Positions 1-6,742 are shown, counted from the first letter of the stretch. The stretch: DNA of 19,568 nt from CAKVLS01 sp045605365 (GCA_045605365.1 JAZUPV010000108.1:1-19568), one strand, 5' to 3'. Numbers and translations: made by a program. Notes: generated by a model from the letters alone, not told the origin.

Positions 1-135
1 GTAGAAGATGCTATGATGTTCTTAGAGACAATAGACAACAACTTCTATGTATTCTTAAATAGAGAAACAAACAAAGTAAACGTTCTATACAGAAGATTAG
101 ATGGCAACTTTGGTTTGATTGAGACAATTTATTAA
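1..135 (+). CDS. hpf: Ribosome hibernation promoting factor, long form (3' end only)
   Basis: The frame is open from the window edge to TAA at 133-135, giving the last 44 residues. They match the C-terminal dimerisation domain of long-form HPF: a segment with the pattern DAMMFLETIDNNFYVFLN, then NRETNKVNVLYRRLDGNFGLIE, which corresponds to the family's 'F.VF.N.ET.E.NVVY.RKDGNYGLIEP' ending. Long HPF pairs two 70S ribosomes through this domain into inactive 100S dimers in stationary phase. The N-terminal ribosome-binding domain lies outside the window. A strong terminator follows 10 bases after the stop, so secA, a common downstream neighbour, is not co-transcribed here. The identification is confident despite the truncation because the end of the domain is highly characteristic. 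Confidence 0.9.
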   Translation, partial: VEDAMMFLETIDNNFYVFLNRETNKVNVLYRRLDGNFGLIETIY

Positions 136-144
136 GATAAAAAT

Positions 145-177
145 AAAAGACAGTTTATATTCTAAACTGTCTTTTTT
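145..177 (+). terminator. Rho-independent terminator of hpf
   Basis: A perfect 13-bp stem (145-157 with 163-175, core GACAGTTTA/TAAACTGTC) closes a 5-base loop and runs into a T-tract, 10 bases after the hpf stop. The rest of the gap up to 290 is AT-rich and shows nothing else that I recognise. Confidence 0.92.
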
Positions 178-289
178 ATTTTATGTTTTGTTATTGCTTT
201 TTTGATAGAGTTTTTAAATTATTAAGCCAACTATATTCTATCTTTAAGTTGCCTTTGTCTATTTAAATATTACTAGTCAATTGTTACAA

Positions 290-321
290 CAAAAAAAACA
301 TAGCCTAATTTGGCTATGTTT
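290..321 (-). terminator. Rho-independent terminator of the SPT-like gene
   Basis: Read on the minus strand, AAACATAGCC and GGCTATGTTT (312-321 and 296-305) form a perfect 10-bp stem with a 6-base loop. A run of eight T follows, directly after the stop of the gene at 330-1517. Confidence 0.9.
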
Positions 322-329
322 TAAACATT

Positions 330-1517
330 TTATTTTCTTAACAAGTTGTGTTTTGCCATAACGCTAGCAATGATATCCGCTGCACGGTCGATTTGTTCTT
401 CTGTCAAAGTAGCCATATAACTTGTACGTATCATAGCTTCGCCGGCAGGAGCTGCAGGGGTGATAACTGGGTTAACATATACACCCGCATTAAACAACTC
501 GTTGCAGATAACAAAAGTTAGGTTGTCGTCATAAGTCATAATAGGTATGATAGGAGCTACGCTATCACGGATAACAATACCTTTTTCTGTAAACTTCTTG
601 CGAGCATAATCAGCAATATCTCTAACTCTTTGAGCTCTTTGTGGCTCTTTTTTAATGATATTAAGAGCGGCTTGTGCACAAGCAACGTTTGCTGGTGGCA
701 AAGAAGCACTAAAGATAAATGGCCTTGAATTGTGTTGTACAAAGTGACATACTTCTGCGCTAGCAGCCATAAAACCACCAAGTGAAGCAAGGCTCTTAGA
801 GAATGTGCTCATAATGATATCAACTTCGTCTTCTAGACCAAAGTGAGATGCAGTACCACGACCGCCTTCACCAAATACACCAAAACCGTGTGCATCGTCA
901 ACCATAACTCTTGCACCATATTTTTTAGCAAGTCTTACGATTTCTGGTAGGTTGCATAGGTCACCACCCATACTAAATACGCCATCAGTAACAATCAAGA
1001 TACCTTTGTCTTGAGGTACAGATTGTAGTTGACGTTCTAGGTCCTCCATATCGTTGTGGTTGTATCTTAGTAGTTTTGCAAAACTTAGTCTACAAGCATC
1101 ATAGATACTAGCGTGGTTGTCTTTGTCGCCTATGATATAGTCGTTTCTGCCAGCGATAGCACTGATGATAGCTAGGTTTGATTGAAAACCAGTTGAGAAA
1201 GTCAAAGCTGCTTCTTTGTGTACAAAGTCAGCAATATCTTTTTCTAAAGTTAAGTGTTGTTTTAGAGTGCCGTTAAGAAATCTAGAACCAGAGCATCCAG
1301 AACCATATTGTTCTAATGCTTTGATACCAGCATCAATAACTTCGTCGTGAATAGTAAGTCCTAAGTAATTGTTAGAACCTAACATTATAAGGCTTTGACC
1401 CTCCATAACAACTTCTGTGTCTTGACGAGTATCAAGTGCGTGAAAGTAAGGGTATATACCTGCAGCCATAGCATCTTTTGCTACGGTGTAATTTTTACAT
1501 TTTTCAAACAAATCCAT
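330..1517 (-). CDS. Alpha-oxoamine synthase, serine palmitoyltransferase-like / glycine C-acetyltransferase family
   Basis: This 395-residue fold-type I PLP enzyme belongs to the family that condenses an amino acid with an acyl-CoA thioester and releases CO2 (Kbl, BioF, HemA, SPT). Visible landmarks are the PLP-stacking His135 in DNHAS, the pyridine-nitrogen Asp207 in VDDAHGFGVFG, and the Schiff-base Lys241 in TFSKSLASLGGF. The N-terminal pattern (GIYPYF, LGSNNYLGL, YGSGCSGSRFLNGTL) and the end (INPVI-like VNPVITPAAP) look, from memory, closer to Bacteroides-type serine palmitoyltransferase than to threonine-pathway Kbl. No tdh neighbour supports a threonine role. It starts at ATG with AAGGAG 8 bases upstream. 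It is monocistronic between its own promoter (1564-1592) and terminator (290-321). Substrate (serine plus palmitoyl-CoA, or glycine plus acetyl-CoA) cannot be decided from sequence alone. Confidence 0.85.
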   Translation of the reverse strand: MDLFEKCKNYTVAKDAMAAGIYPYFHALDTRQDTEVVMEGQSLIMLGSNNYLGLTIHDEVIDAGIKALEQYGSGCSGSRFLNGTLKQHLTLEKDIADFVHKEAALTFSTGFQSNLAIISAIAGRNDYIIGDKDNHASIYDACRLSFAKLLRYNHNDMEDLERQLQSVPQDKGILIVTDGVFSMGGDLCNLPEIVRLAKKYGARVMVDDAHGFGVFGEGGRGTASHFGLEDEVDIIMSTFSKSLASLGGFMAASAEVCHFVQHNSRPFIFSASLPPANVACAQAALNIIKKEPQRAQRVRDIADYARKKFTEKGIVIRDSVAPIIPIMTYDDNLTFVICNELFNAGVYVNPVITPAAPAGEAMIRTSYMATLTEEQIDRAADIIASVMAKHNLLRK

Positions 1518-1539
1518 ATTTGTTTCTCCTTAAAAAAAT

Positions 1540-1562
1540 AAAATAGTCTCAAAAACTATTTT
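1540..1562 (-). promoter_or_regulatory. Inverted repeat at the transcription start of the SPT-like gene
   Basis: AAAATAGT (1540-1547) and ACTATTTT (1555-1562) are a perfect 8-bp inverted repeat around a 7-base centre. It sits between the -10 box and the AAGGAG of the minus-strand gene. On the minus strand it is followed by a T-rich run, so it looks like a terminator. However, the predicted start site falls inside it, which fits an operator or a 5' structure better than an attenuator. Confidence 0.4.
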
Positions 1563-1563
1563 T

Positions 1564-1592
1564 ACTATATCAAAAACTGCGGGATTTGTCAT
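1564..1592 (-). promoter_or_regulatory. Sigma-A-type promoter of the SPT-like gene
   Basis: On the minus strand, ATGACA (1592-1587) and TATAGT (1569-1564) are separated by exactly 17 bases, each one base off consensus. The predicted start near 1557 gives a leader of about 40 nt carrying AAGGAG. Confidence 0.7.
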
Positions 1593-1675
1593 TTATTTAA
1601 GATTAATTTTTAAAAACTTTTATAAAAACTTTCTATATTGTTTTGAAAAATACCAATTTTGTTGTAAAATCAAAA

Positions 1676-1690
1676 TATAATAATAAGGAG
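1676..1690 (+). promoter_or_regulatory. -10 box and strong RBS of the ABC-like gene
   Basis: TATAAT at 1676-1681 is followed by AAGGAG at 1685-1690, 8 bases before the ATG at 1699. If this TATAAT is the true -10, transcription would start within or next to the Shine-Dalgarno, leaving a very short leader. No good -35 is visible, so the promoter call is tentative; the RBS is clear. Confidence 0.45.
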
Positions 1691-1698
1691 AAATCAAT

Positions 1699-2343
1699 AT
1701 GATTACCTTTTCTGATGTTACATTAAAGTATACCAAAGAGTTTTGTGCTCTAAACAAAGTCTCTTTTAATATATCAAGTGGCGACGTTGTTGCCTTGTAC
1801 GGTGGCAAAGACAGTGGCAAGTCTTGTATCCTAAGACTTATCGCTGGGTTAGAAAAACCTACCAGTGGTGAAGTTTATATCGGCACAACTGATGTTAAAG
1901 ATATTAACTTTCAGACAGATTTTAGTTTAGGTTATATACCTTACAAAGGTAGCTTTTTTGAAGATAAGACTGTTTATGACAACCTAAAATATATCTTAAA
2001 AGTAAGGGGTGTTAACGAAGCCGAACAAGAAAACCTTATCAACAAGTCACTTATAGATTTTAAATTGGAGTCTATCAAAGACGAAAAGGTAAAAAACCTA
2101 CCTTTATTTACTAAGTATGTATTGTCAATAGTTAGACTTACTTATCGCAAACTTGACCTACTTCTTGTAGACAATATCTTTGAAGAACTGTCAGAAGCAG
2201 AAAACAAAAAGATTTTTTCTTTGATAAAAAAATACTTTATCAAAAACACTTCTGCTATAATCTATGCAACTAGCGATGAAGAAACTTCAAAACTTATCTC
2301 TACAAAAGTTATCAAGCTAGAACAAGGCGTTGTCTTAGACTAA
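1699..2343 (+). CDS. Degenerate ABC-type ATP-binding protein
   Basis: The 214 residues align over the full length of a single ABC nucleotide-binding domain. Residues 1-30 form the aromatic-loop strand region, Walker A is intact (GGKDSGKS, 35-42, Lys41), and the D-loop region follows Walker B. Other motifs are lost. The Q-loop Gln is replaced around Tyr82-Lys83 (YIPYKGSFF). The LSGGQ signature reads LPLFT at 134-138. The Walker B catalytic Glu is Asn159 (LLLVDN). The H-loop His is Ser192 (YATSDEE). Such a protein may bind nucleotide but should hydrolyse it poorly or not at all. No permease gene is adjacent, so a transport role is not supported; a regulatory or scaffolding NBD is possible. The reading frame is intact and the RBS strong, which argues against a decaying pseudogene. 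It converges on and overlaps the next gene by 4 bases. Confidence 0.82.
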   Translation: MITFSDVTLKYTKEFCALNKVSFNISSGDVVALYGGKDSGKSCILRLIAGLEKPTSGEVYIGTTDVKDINFQTDFSLGYIPYKGSFFEDKTVYDNLKYILKVRGVNEAEQENLINKSLIDFKLESIKDEKVKNLPLFTKYVLSIVRLTYRKLDLLLVDNIFEELSEAENKKIFSLIKKYFIKNTSAIIYATSDEETSKLISTKVIKLEQGVVLD

Positions 2344-2813
2344 TCGCCAAAGTCATAATCATCAACTTTTTTTAACTCATCATAATTTGGTGAGTTTTTT
2401 TGTTGCGATTTTTTTGAGGTAGGCTTTTTGTTGTTTAATAAGTTTGATAATATATTTGCTTTGCCGCCGCCTGTTAATAAACCTATTAGGTTAGTTATGT
2501 CAGGGTTGCCTTTCATAAGAGCTGGTAAGAGATTTGATAATATAGATAATGGGTTTTGAAAGTTTGAACTTGGTTGTTGACTATAAGTCTGGTTATTATG
2601 TATACCATTATTCTGGCTATTATATTGATTGTTAGGCTGCAAATTGGGCTGCAAGGCTTGATAATTTACCCTTTGACTATTTGTAGGTCTATCAACAAAT
2701 TCGCTAGGATAACTGTTCAAAACGTCTAGGGGGATATTGTTTGTATTTTGTTGTGGTTGGTTTTGTTGGGTGTTGTTTTGGTTAAACATATTTAATAATT
2801 GCAAAATATCCAT
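2340..2813 (-). CDS. Asn/Gln-rich low-complexity protein, unknown function
   Basis: I do not recognise this protein. From the chosen ATG it has about 157 residues. The first 90 are very rich in Asn and Gln (for example NQNNTQQNQPQQNTNN). A short hydrophobic helical part follows, with two copies of ILSNLL around PALMKGNPDITNLIGLLTGGG, and then a charged tail ending DDYDFGD. There is no signal peptide or clear membrane span. The start was placed at the second ATG of an ATGATG pair because GGAG lies 6 bases upstream of it; an upstream in-frame TTG at 2825 is less likely. It ends in TAG and overlaps the stop of the ABC-like gene. It is divergent from the 100-residue gene at 2919, so the two may share a control region. 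The repeated PALM/ILSNLL layout suggests an oligomerising or disordered linker protein, which is speculation. Confidence 0.6.
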   Translation of the reverse strand: MDILQLLNMFNQNNTQQNQPQQNTNNIPLDVLNSYPSEFVDRPTNSQRVNYQALQPNLQPNNQYNSQNNGIHNNQTYSQQPSSNFQNPLSILSNLLPALMKGNPDITNLIGLLTGGGKANILSNLLNNKKPTSKKSQQKNSPNYDELKKVDDYDFGD

Positions 2814-2918
2814 CATAAACTCCAAAAATATTTATTACTAATATATGTATTCAAGCAAAAAATGTTTAATAAGACCAAAACTTGATTTTTGTGCATAATA
2901 TACATTAAGGAGATATAT

Positions 2919-3221
2919 ATGGTAAAAAATTTATTTGATTATGCTGATACCCCTATACAAGAATCTAACAATACTAAACAATCTAACAAAACAACAAAAG
3001 ACAACATTTCAAAAGAAGACATCAATACTTTGTATAACAAATACAAAGATTTGCCCCAAGATCAACTAGTGGCGGAGTTTGTAAAATCTGCAAAAGCGCA
3101 GCGTAGTAGTGGTAACTTAAGCGACGACAAAATCAACCAAATATATAACACACTAGGACCTTATCTTAACAATCAGCAAAAAGAATTTTTTGAAACCTTA
3201 ATACATAAAATTGATGAATAA
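2919..3221 (+). CDS. Small acidic/polar protein, unknown function
   Basis: This is 100 residues from the ATG at 2919, preceded by AAGGAG at 2907-2912; an upstream in-frame start would add ten residues but has no RBS. The first 35 residues are polar and probably disordered (TKQSNKTTKDN). The rest looks helical: EDINTLYNKYKDLPQDQLVAEF, then a KAQRSSGNLSDDKINQIYNTL helix and a PYLNNQQKEFFETLIHKI end. There is no transmembrane segment, metal motif or known enzyme motif. Its last 8 bases overlap the start of the S8 protease gene, which implies coupled translation and perhaps a functional link, for instance a protease partner, substrate or inhibitor. That link is inferred only from gene order. Confidence 0.65.
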   Translation: MVKNLFDYADTPIQESNNTKQSNKTTKDNISKEDINTLYNKYKDLPQDQLVAEFVKSAKAQRSSGNLSDDKINQIYNTLGPYLNNQQKEFFETLIHKIDE

Positions 3222-4377
3222 TTACTTTAATAAAATAGACAAGAGTTTGCTTCAAGCGGTCAACACCCAAAGTATAGATTGTTGTCACAATTGCATTGTA
3301 TATACAGATGACTATTATACCTTAAAAAACAAACTTATCCCCAAGCTATGTAATAATGTACAAGTTTATCCTTATCCGTTTATTGGGGCATTGGGTGTTA
3401 GGTTAACTCACAACCAAATACTTAAACTTGCCCGTGTAGGTATAGTTAGTTATATCTCAAAGCAAACCCAAGTCTTTGCTCAGATAGACTTGTCAAAAAA
3501 GATATTACAAGTAGACAATTTTTATAACAATAACATATATGGCGATAGTGTGACTATGGCTATTATAGATACAGGGGTTAGCTCACATATAGACCTTATG
3601 ATACCAAAAAAGCGCATAATAAAATTTGTAGACTTAATCGCCAACCGAAAAACACCATACGACGACAATGGTCACGGTACTTTTGTTACTAGTATTGCTT
3701 GTGGCAATGGGCTTGGTAGCTGTGGAAAATATTCTGGTATAGCCCCAAAATGTAATATTATATCTATAAAAGCCCTAGATAGTTCAGGTGAAACTGGTGC
3801 TTTTAAAATATTACAAGCTATGCAGTGGGTGTATGACAATAGGCAAAAATACAACATTAGAGTAGTGTGTATGAGCTTTGGCAGTTCTCCTACAGAACAT
3901 AACGACCCGCTTATGATAGGGGCAGAAAGTTTGTGGCAGGCGGGTATTGTAGTTGTGGCGGCGGCGGGTAATAGTGGACCCAAGACACATACTATCAAGT
4001 CTCCAGGGGTTAGCAACCGTATAATAACTGTTGGTGGTCTAGATGACCATCGAGAACACGACAAGTATGATTACAACAAGTTTTGTGTGGCAGAATTTTC
4101 GTCAAGGGGTCCTGCAGGGTATTTCTACAAGCCTGACCTTATAGCTCCTGCCATAGATATAACAGGGGCTAACGTCAATGGCGGTTATACAAAAATGAGC
4201 GGTACATCTGTAGCTACGCCTATGGTGGCGGGTATCTGTAGTCTTATTATAGACAAGTATCCGCATATTTCACCTGACCAACTCAAAGTACGATTAGTAA
4301 AAAACTGCAAACAAATTGTCTTTAATCAAAATGCCGAAGGTTTTGGCTTAGTTCAACTCGACGGCTTGTTTAAATAA
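3214..4377 (+). CDS. Intracellular subtilisin-like serine protease (peptidase family S8)
   Basis: The protein has 387 residues with the complete S8 catalytic set: Asp119 in IIDTGVSSH, His154 in NGHGTFVTSIACG, oxyanion Asn253 in AAAGNSGP, and Ser332 in MSGTSVATPMVAG. Residues 1-100 look like a short I9-type propeptide with no signal sequence, so a cytoplasmic, AprX-like location is likely. The Cys pair at about 24-25 followed by one at 28 (DCCHNC) in the propeptide is curious, but no metal or redox role can be shown. The start is ATG at 3214 inside the end of the preceding gene (ATGAATAA); a TTG one codon earlier is possible. Physiological substrates are unknown. A clear terminator follows at 4381. 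Confidence 0.93.
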   Translation: MNNYFNKIDKSLLQAVNTQSIDCCHNCIVYTDDYYTLKNKLIPKLCNNVQVYPYPFIGALGVRLTHNQILKLARVGIVSYISKQTQVFAQIDLSKKILQVDNFYNNNIYGDSVTMAIIDTGVSSHIDLMIPKKRIIKFVDLIANRKTPYDDNGHGTFVTSIACGNGLGSCGKYSGIAPKCNIISIKALDSSGETGAFKILQAMQWVYDNRQKYNIRVVCMSFGSSPTEHNDPLMIGAESLWQAGIVVVAAAGNSGPKTHTIKSPGVSNRIITVGGLDDHREHDKYDYNKFCVAEFSSRGPAGYFYKPDLIAPAIDITGANVNGGYTKMSGTSVATPMVAGICSLIIDKYPHISPDQLKVRLVKNCKQIVFNQNAEGFGLVQLDGLFK

Positions 4378-4380
4378 ATT

Positions 4381-4416
4381 AAACCTAGTTATAAAAACAT
4401 AACTAGGTTTTTATTT
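4381..4416 (+). terminator. Rho-independent terminator after the S8 protease
   Basis: AAACCTAGTTAT (4381-4392) and ATAACTAGGTTT (4399-4410) form a perfect 12-bp stem with a 6-base loop and a T-rich tail, starting 3 bases after the stop codon. Confidence 0.93.
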
Positions 4417-4429
4417 TATTATAGTTTTA

Positions 4430-4477
4430 TTGTATGTTAGTTTTGCCGTTGTATGTTAGTTTATTGTTGTATATTAG
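4430..4477. repeat. Three short tandem-like repeats at the 3' end of the cysteine desulfurase gene
   Basis: TTGTATGTTAG occurs at 4430 and 4449, and TTGTATATTAG at 4467, with 19- and 18-base spacing. The last copy lies inside the final codons of the minus-strand desulfurase gene and the other two just past its stop. Confidence 0.75.
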
Positions 4478-5591
4478 ATAGAACTTTTATTAGTTTGTCA
4501 ATTTGTCTTTTTGTGTTGTAGTGGTTTAGACTGATACGTATAGCACCAGTTTTTGTAGTGCCGAGATGTTTGTGACTAAGTGGGGCACAATGTAGTCCGC
4601 CACGTACTGCGATATTGTATTTTTCGTCTAAGTAACTGCTTATTTCTACCGAGTCGTAGTCTTTTATATTAAAGCATACAACTCCGTAGATGCTTTCGTG
4701 GTTGGTGTATAGGGTGATATTTGGCATACTAGATAGCCTAGATATAAGATACTTAGTAAGGTACTTAATTTTTTGTATATTTCTCTCAAAGTGCTTAGCA
4801 ACATAACTTACCCCTGCACTTAGTCCCATAATTAGTGGTGTAGATAGAGTGCCGCTCTCATACTTTTCTGGGGCAAACTTTGGTTGAGACAACTCGATAG
4901 AGTTTGTACCTGTACCACCAAAACGTATGTTGTTTAATTTGTTATCGTTATTGATACATAGTCCACCAATGCTAAGTGGGGCAAATAGCCCTTTGTGCCC
5001 AGCAAAGGCAAGTAGGTCTATATTGTCTCTTTGCATATCGATATCTACGTGTCCGCAGCTCTGTGCCGCATCTACCAAAAATGTTATATTGTTATCTTTG
5101 CAATATTTGCCAATACTAACAATATCATTAATATTGCCGGTGACGTTAGATATGTGGCTTAGGCATACCATATATGTATTGCTTTTGATATAAGGCAGTA
5201 TGTCTTGTAGTGTTATATAATTGTGACCTTTTGGGTAAACAATACTAAGGGTTATTTTGCCGCTATCTTCAAGGTGTTTTAATGGACGCAGAACAGAATT
5301 GTGTTCAAAACAACTAACAACAACGTGTCCGCCGTCTTTTAGGCTGCCTAGTATAGCTAGGTTGAGAGCGTCTGTGCAGTTTTGTGTAAAAATAACATTG
5401 TTTTCGCTCTCGCAGTTAAAAAAGTTCTTTATCTTTAGTCGGGCTTTTGTTATCTCAAGTCCCGCTTTTAAACTTGCTCTATGACCGCTACGACCAGGGT
5501 TTGCGGTGCAGTGATTGATTGCTTTTAGAATAGCTATTTTTACGCCTAGGGGCTTTTTAAAGCTCGTTGCGGCGTTGTCAAAATATATCAT
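4461..5591 (-). CDS. Cysteine desulfurase family protein (class V aminotransferase fold)
   Basis: This 376-residue PLP enzyme removes sulfur (or selenium) from cysteine (or selenocysteine) as an enzyme-bound persulfide. The N-terminus is MIYFDNAATSFKKP. The PLP residues are His97 (CFEHNSV), Asp174 (FLVDAAQS) and the Schiff-base Lys200 (AFAGHKG). The catalytic Cys335 lies in AVRGGLHCAPLSHKHLGT. The short, well-ordered Cys loop and RGGLHCAP context match the SufS/CsdA-like, 'EF2568-type' branch rather than group I IscS. The start was chosen at 5591 because GGAG lies 5 bases upstream; an in-frame ATG 17 codons earlier adds residues unlike the family. It is divergent from the DUF3343-type gene at 5708. 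This pairing recurs in clostridia near selenium/molybdenum hydroxylase maturation genes, but none of those are in view. Confidence 0.92.
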   Translation of the reverse strand: MIYFDNAATSFKKPLGVKIAILKAINHCTANPGRSGHRASLKAGLEITKARLKIKNFFNCESENNVIFTQNCTDALNLAILGSLKDGGHVVVSCFEHNSVLRPLKHLEDSGKITLSIVYPKGHNYITLQDILPYIKSNTYMVCLSHISNVTGNINDIVSIGKYCKDNNITFLVDAAQSCGHVDIDMQRDNIDLLAFAGHKGLFAPLSIGGLCINNDNKLNNIRFGGTGTNSIELSQPKFAPEKYESGTLSTPLIMGLSAGVSYVAKHFERNIQKIKYLTKYLISRLSSMPNITLYTNHESIYGVVCFNIKDYDSVEISSYLDEKYNIAVRGGLHCAPLSHKHLGTTKTGAIRISLNHYNTKRQIDKLIKVLSNIQQ

Positions 5592-5656
5592 ACTATCTCC
5601 AGTAACTAAAAAGATTTGTTGCTCGTATAATGTAGTATACAAAATACAACATTTAG

Positions 5657-5671
5657 TATTATTAAATAATA
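5657..5671. promoter_or_regulatory. Palindrome in the divergent desulfurase/DUF3343 promoter region
   Basis: TATTATT-A-AATAATA is a perfect 7-1-7 palindrome in the 116-base gap between two divergent genes. A plus-strand TATAAT lies at 5626-5631, but no well-spaced -35 could be assigned on either strand. In DNA this AT-rich the palindrome could be chance. Confidence 0.3.
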
Positions 5672-5707
5672 TTATCTGTTAGACAAAAATATGAGTGGTA
5701 AACAACA

Positions 5708-5965
5708 ATGAGATATTATATAGCGGCATTTAGGTCACGCAATCAAACAATGGTTTTTTCGCAGATATTATCTTCGTATAACATAAAAAATAGAATTATA
5801 AACACACCCCGTATGGCTACTGTATCTTGTGGCTTGTCAGTACGATTTGAAGAAAAAGACTTGTCTTATGTTAGGCAAGTCTTGGCAAGGCGTAACTTTA
5901 GCGGTTTTGCTGGGTTATTTATGGTTGTACAAAACGGTGTCAACCAAGTAGTATCTAAGGTATAA
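5708..5965 (+). CDS. DUF3343-type putative Se/S carrier protein
   Basis: The protein has 85 residues. The layout, MRYYIAAFRSRNQTMVFSQIL then INTPRMATVSCGLSVRF, matches the DUF3343 family: a short alpha/beta protein with a conserved N-terminal YYI.AF.S sequence, an 'NTPR' turn and a single conserved cysteine, here Cys41 in VSCGLSV. That family has been proposed to carry persulfide or perselenide sulfur because its genes sit beside cysteine desulfurases and YedF/TusA-like genes. The divergent desulfurase here fits this. There is no signal peptide or membrane span. The RBS upstream of the ATG is weak (GTGG). Family assignment is from remembered motif patterns. Confidence 0.75.
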   Translation: MRYYIAAFRSRNQTMVFSQILSSYNIKNRIINTPRMATVSCGLSVRFEEKDLSYVRQVLARRNFSGFAGLFMVVQNGVNQVVSKV

Positions 5966-6002
5966 TGTACAAATAATTAATAAAAATATTGCAAATAACT
6001 AA

Positions 6003-6030
6003 TTGAAATGTTATACTTTTGTGCTATAAT
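6003..6030 (+). promoter_or_regulatory. Promoter of nth
   Basis: TTGAAA (6003-6008) and TATAAT (6025-6030) are separated by 16 bases. The expected start at about 6037 leaves a leader of only about 8 nt before the ATG at 6045, and there is no convincing Shine-Dalgarno, only GGGTA. Confidence 0.65.
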
Positions 6031-6044
6031 GATATGGGTATAGT

Positions 6045-6668
6045 ATGAAAACAGTAGACAAAGTTTATGATTATATAAATAATTTGCTCCCAGCTGCACA
6101 GTGTGAGTTAGAGTTTAGCAACAATTTTGAGTTGCTAATAGCAGTTATGCTTTCTGCTCAGTGTACTGACAAAAGAGTAAATACCGTCACAAAAACTTTG
6201 TTTCAAAAATACCGCAATCCACAAGACTTTGCCAAGGCTAATATTGACGAGTTAGAACAAGAGATTTTTTCTTGTGGGTTTTATCACAACAAAGCAAAAA
6301 ACATAATCTCAGCAAGCCAAGATATTATAGATAAATTTGATGGACAAGTACCGGATAATTTTGAAGATTTAATATCGCTTAGTGGAGTAGGTCGCAAAAC
6401 TGCCAACGTTGTTCTTGCGGTTGGTTTTGGTAGAGATGCTATTGCTGTAGATACTCACGTGTTTAGAGTTTCTAATAGGTTAGGCATAGCAAAAGCCAAC
6501 AATCCATTGTCTTGCGAAAAGCAACTTCAAGCAGTTGTATCTAAGGACAAATGGTCTCATTTTCATCATTTGTTGGTATTGTTTGGTAGGTATCACTGCA
6601 AAGCTATCAAGCCTAATTGCTTAGATTGTGGGTTAAAAAACTTGTGTGAATATTATAACAAAAAGTAG
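6045..6668 (+). CDS. nth: Endonuclease III (DNA glycosylase/AP lyase)
   Basis: This 207-residue base-excision-repair enzyme removes oxidised pyrimidines and cleaves the abasic site. The helix-hairpin-helix LSGVGRKTANVV contains the catalytic Lys118, and Asp136 lies in AVDTHVFR. The [4Fe-4S] ligands Cys185, Cys192, Cys195 and Cys201 show exact C-X6-C-X2-C-X5-C spacing. All positions are offset by two from E. coli Nth (Lys120, Asp138), and the length is normal. The gene has its own promoter and is separated from obgE by 151 bases holding the repeat cluster at 6684-6742. Nothing looks missing or altered. Confidence 0.97.
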   Translation: MKTVDKVYDYINNLLPAAQCELEFSNNFELLIAVMLSAQCTDKRVNTVTKTLFQKYRNPQDFAKANIDELEQEIFSCGFYHNKAKNIISASQDIIDKFDGQVPDNFEDLISLSGVGRKTANVVLAVGFGRDAIAVDTHVFRVSNRLGIAKANNPLSCEKQLQAVVSKDKWSHFHHLLVLFGRYHCKAIKPNCLDCGLKNLCEYYNKK

Positions 6669-6683
6669 ACATTTTAAGTTGGG

Positions 6684-6742
6684 TACTATGCAACAAAATA
6701 TAACTACTATGCAAACTAACACAGCAACTACTATGCATAGTA
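6684..6742. repeat. Three spaced TACTATGCA repeats ending in a 14-bp palindrome
   Basis: TACTATGCA occurs at 6684, 6705 and 6729, and the last copy extends into the perfect palindrome TACTATGCATAGTA (6729-6742). The spacings, 21 and 24 bases, are multiples of three. The repeats lie between nth and obgE. Confidence 0.7.

Noticed and set aside
1540..1562. Reading the inverted repeat as a transcription attenuator
   Set aside because: The predicted transcription start lies within the repeat, so the whole hairpin would probably not be present in the RNA.
3672..4064. Minus-strand open frame of 130 codons inside the protease gene
   Set aside because: It is antisense to the conserved catalytic core of the S8 protease, with no RBS or recognisable motif.
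4430..4477. A CRISPR-like repeat cluster
   Set aside because: The units are only 11 bases, the spacers 7-8 bases, one copy is coding, and there are no cas genes.
4461..5642. Longer desulfurase start at 5642
   Set aside because: The extra 17 residues do not resemble the family N-terminus; the internal ATG at 5591 has GGAG at correct spacing and begins with the conserved MIYFDNAAT.
5592..5707. Assigning exact promoters to both divergent genes
   Set aside because: Several TATAAT-like stretches exist in this AT-rich gap, but none has a -35 at proper spacing, so I left them unassigned.
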